Assembly (NCBI GenBank): GCA_018899995.1
Contig: JAHIHE010000026.1
Span: forward strand, 1 to 6,504
Reading direction: 5' to 3'
From: Patescibacteria group bacterium
Lineage (GTDB): Bacteria; Patescibacteriota; Minisyncoccia; JAHIHE01
Length of the DNA: 6,504 nt
Below the pieces are notes generated by a model. It searched no databases and had not been told where the DNA came from. It worked only from the letters and a program-made list of their open reading frames with translations. This document shows positions 6,067 to 6,504 of the stretch, piece by piece. Within the stretch, counting starts at the first letter, position 1. The number at the start of each line of letters is the position of its first letter. The position numbers were made by a program, and so were the translations under genes.

Positions 6067-6131
6067 GGTTTGTGCGGATAATTGGCCGCGCATTTTCAAG
6101 CGGGATTCGACGAAGCCCCGTTTTGTTTTTT
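6062..6131 (+). ncRNA. Candidate small structured RNA ending in an intrinsic terminator
   Basis: Between the minus-strand HNH gene and the LexA-like gene there is a compact RNA-like unit with no ORF. Hairpin 1: TGTGCGG (6071-6077) pairs with CCGCGCA (6086-6092), 7 pairs including one G-U, around the loop ATAATTGG. Hairpin 2 is a terminator (listed separately) with a U-tract. Both stems are GC-rich in AT-rich surroundings, and a promoter-like sequence precedes them. The downstream gene has its own strong promoter after this terminator, so this is more likely a free small RNA of roughly 60-70 nt than that gene's leader. I do not recognise the family; tmRNA, 6S, preQ1, fluoride and guanidine-II folds do not fit. 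The 5' end is a guess. Confidence 0.4.
6098..6131 (+). terminator. Intrinsic terminator of the candidate small RNA
   Basis: CGGG (6101-6104) pairs with CCCG (6117-6120); inside it TTC (6106-6108) pairs with GAA (6112-6114) around a GAC loop, leaving a small internal loop. The base can extend by A-U and G-U pairs between AAG (6098-6100) and TTT (6121-6123). The tract TTTTGTTTTTT (6121-6131) follows immediately. This is the best intrinsic terminator in the window and reads on the + strand. Confidence 0.7.
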
Positions 6132-6167
6132 AGGATTTCGGTATAACTTTAACAAAAGCAAGGATAT

Positions 6168-6207
6168 TTGTCAATATTTTGACGCTCTTACTGAATACTT
6201 GACAAGT
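6168..6207. promoter_or_regulatory. Inverted-repeat operator candidates overlapping the -35 box
   Basis: GTCAA (6170-6174) and TTGAC (6179-6183) form an inverted repeat with a 4-bp spacer. ACTTGACAAGT (6197-6207) is a perfect odd palindrome covering the -35. The half-site TTGACAA occurs inverted at 6168-6174 and direct at 6199-6205, and the two TTGAC copies at 6179 and 6199 are 20 bp apart, about two helical turns. This layout would suit a dimeric autorepressor such as the LexA-like product just downstream. Caveat: the -35 itself contributes TTGACA, so part of the match is expected. Confidence 0.4.
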
Positions 6208-6227
6208 GTTAAGCGAAAGAATATACT
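6199..6227 (+). promoter_or_regulatory. Near-consensus sigma-70 promoter of the LexA-like gene
   Basis: A perfect TTGACA -35 (6199-6204) and TATACT -10 (6222-6227, five of six consensus bases) are separated by exactly 17 bp. Transcription should start near 6234, only a few bases before the upstream candidate ATG (6239) and about 20 before ATG 6254. The mRNA would therefore be leaderless or have a very short leader, consistent with the absence of a Shine-Dalgarno. Confidence 0.8.
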
Positions 6228-6253
6228 GAAAATATAAGATGTTTAATATAAAT

Positions 6254-6504
6254 ATGCATTATATTCAACAAAAAATTTTAAATTTTGCCGACCACTTAAA
6301 TTTAAAAAGAGACGGCCTAAGACAAATTGGCAGATTAGTGGGCGAACCCCACCCCTTTAAGGTTTCTTACCATTTGAAAAAATTAGAAGAAAATGGATTT
6401 ATTAAAATTGATAAAAAAACTGGAACAATCAAGCGCACAAAAAACACGGAGCCACAAAAGGGATTATTTTGGGCCATTCCTGTTTTAGGTGAGGCAAATT
6501 GTGG
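6254..6504 (+). CDS. LexA-like S24-family transcriptional regulator, 3'-truncated by window edge
   Basis: The frame is open to the right edge, showing 83 whole codons. Residues about 1-61 look like a winged-helix DNA-binding domain: IQQKILNFADHLNL, then GLRQIGRLVGEPHPFKVSYH as the helix-turn-helix, LKKLEENGFIKID as the recognition-helix end and wing, followed by a basic linker (KTGTIKR). Residues 71-84 (LFWAIPVLGEANCG) match the start of an S24/LexA self-cleaving domain, in which RecA-stimulated cleavage falls before a Gly; here the pair is Cys83-Gly84, as in UmuD, rather than the Ala-Gly of LexA. The Ser/Lys catalytic dyad lies beyond the window. The family represses DNA-damage or mobile-element genes until cleaved. 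ATG 6254 best fits my memory of relatives, which begin a few residues before IQxKIL; the in-frame ATG 6239 would add MFNIN and lies nearer the predicted transcription start. The preceding operator-like repeats suggest autoregulation. Confidence 0.8.
   Translation, partial: MHYIQQKILNFADHLNLKRDGLRQIGRLVGEPHPFKVSYHLKKLEENGFIKIDKKTGTIKRTKNTEPQKGLFWAIPVLGEANC

Noticed and set aside
6101..6120. GGGATTCGACG resembles the 5' tmRNA segment containing GGATTCGACG.
   Set aside because: Only about 10 bases match. There is no tRNA-like domain, tag ORF or 3' CCA half, and the stretch folds as a terminator hairpin followed by a U-tract.
6138..6173. Minus-strand promoter (TTGACA at 6173-6168 with a TAAAGT-like -10) that could drive the HNH-like gene.
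   Set aside because: The -10 match is weak and transcription would have to cross the small RNA region; the TTGACA match is better explained as part of the inverted repeats.

Overview
This is a moderately AT-rich piece of bacterial chromosome with three housekeeping genes in a row on the + strand, followed by a small accessory-looking stretch. The code is standard: no in-frame TGA, and every visible stop is TAA. Compact genes, AT-rich leaders without Shine-Dalgarno motifs, and several families of short palindromic repeats, one lying in frame inside a protein gene, suggest a Candidate Phyla Radiation (Patescibacteria, probably Parcubacteria-like) genome. That assignment is an inference from style and remembered relatives, not from a search.

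Layout. Positions 2-1561 hold the C-terminal part of pheT (phenylalanyl-tRNA synthetase beta chain), cut by the left edge and carrying a GC-rich palindrome in its reading frame (609-650). The gap 1562-1773 holds a small hairpin and a 97-bp nested inverted repeat (1631-1727). Positions 1774-3426 encode an ABC-F ATPase with two nucleotide-binding domains. The gap 3427-3580 holds an AT-rich long inverted repeat and, directly abutting it, a perfect 16-bp palindrome. Positions 3581-5560 encode a complete GyrB. All three are informational genes: tRNA charging, ribosome-associated ATPase, DNA supercoiling. Repeats separate them, so they are probably separate transcription units.

The region after gyrB differs. 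On the - strand (6002 down to 5752) lies a tiny HNH-type zinc-binding protein gene broken by a one-base frameshift at an A6 tract; adding one A restores an 83-residue protein ending in a good HNH/CxxC core. A minus-strand terminator-like hairpin follows it. On the + strand, 6048-6131 looks like an independently terminated small RNA: a promoter-like element, two hairpins and a U-tract. Then comes a near-consensus sigma-70 promoter (6199-6227) overlapped by inverted repeats. It drives a LexA-like S24-family regulator cut by the right edge, with winged-helix N-terminus and a Cys-Gly autocleavage motif visible.

Most worth a second look: the frameshifted HNH gene and its slippery tract, the in-frame repeat in pheT, the candidate small RNA, and the operator-like repeats at the LexA-like promoter.
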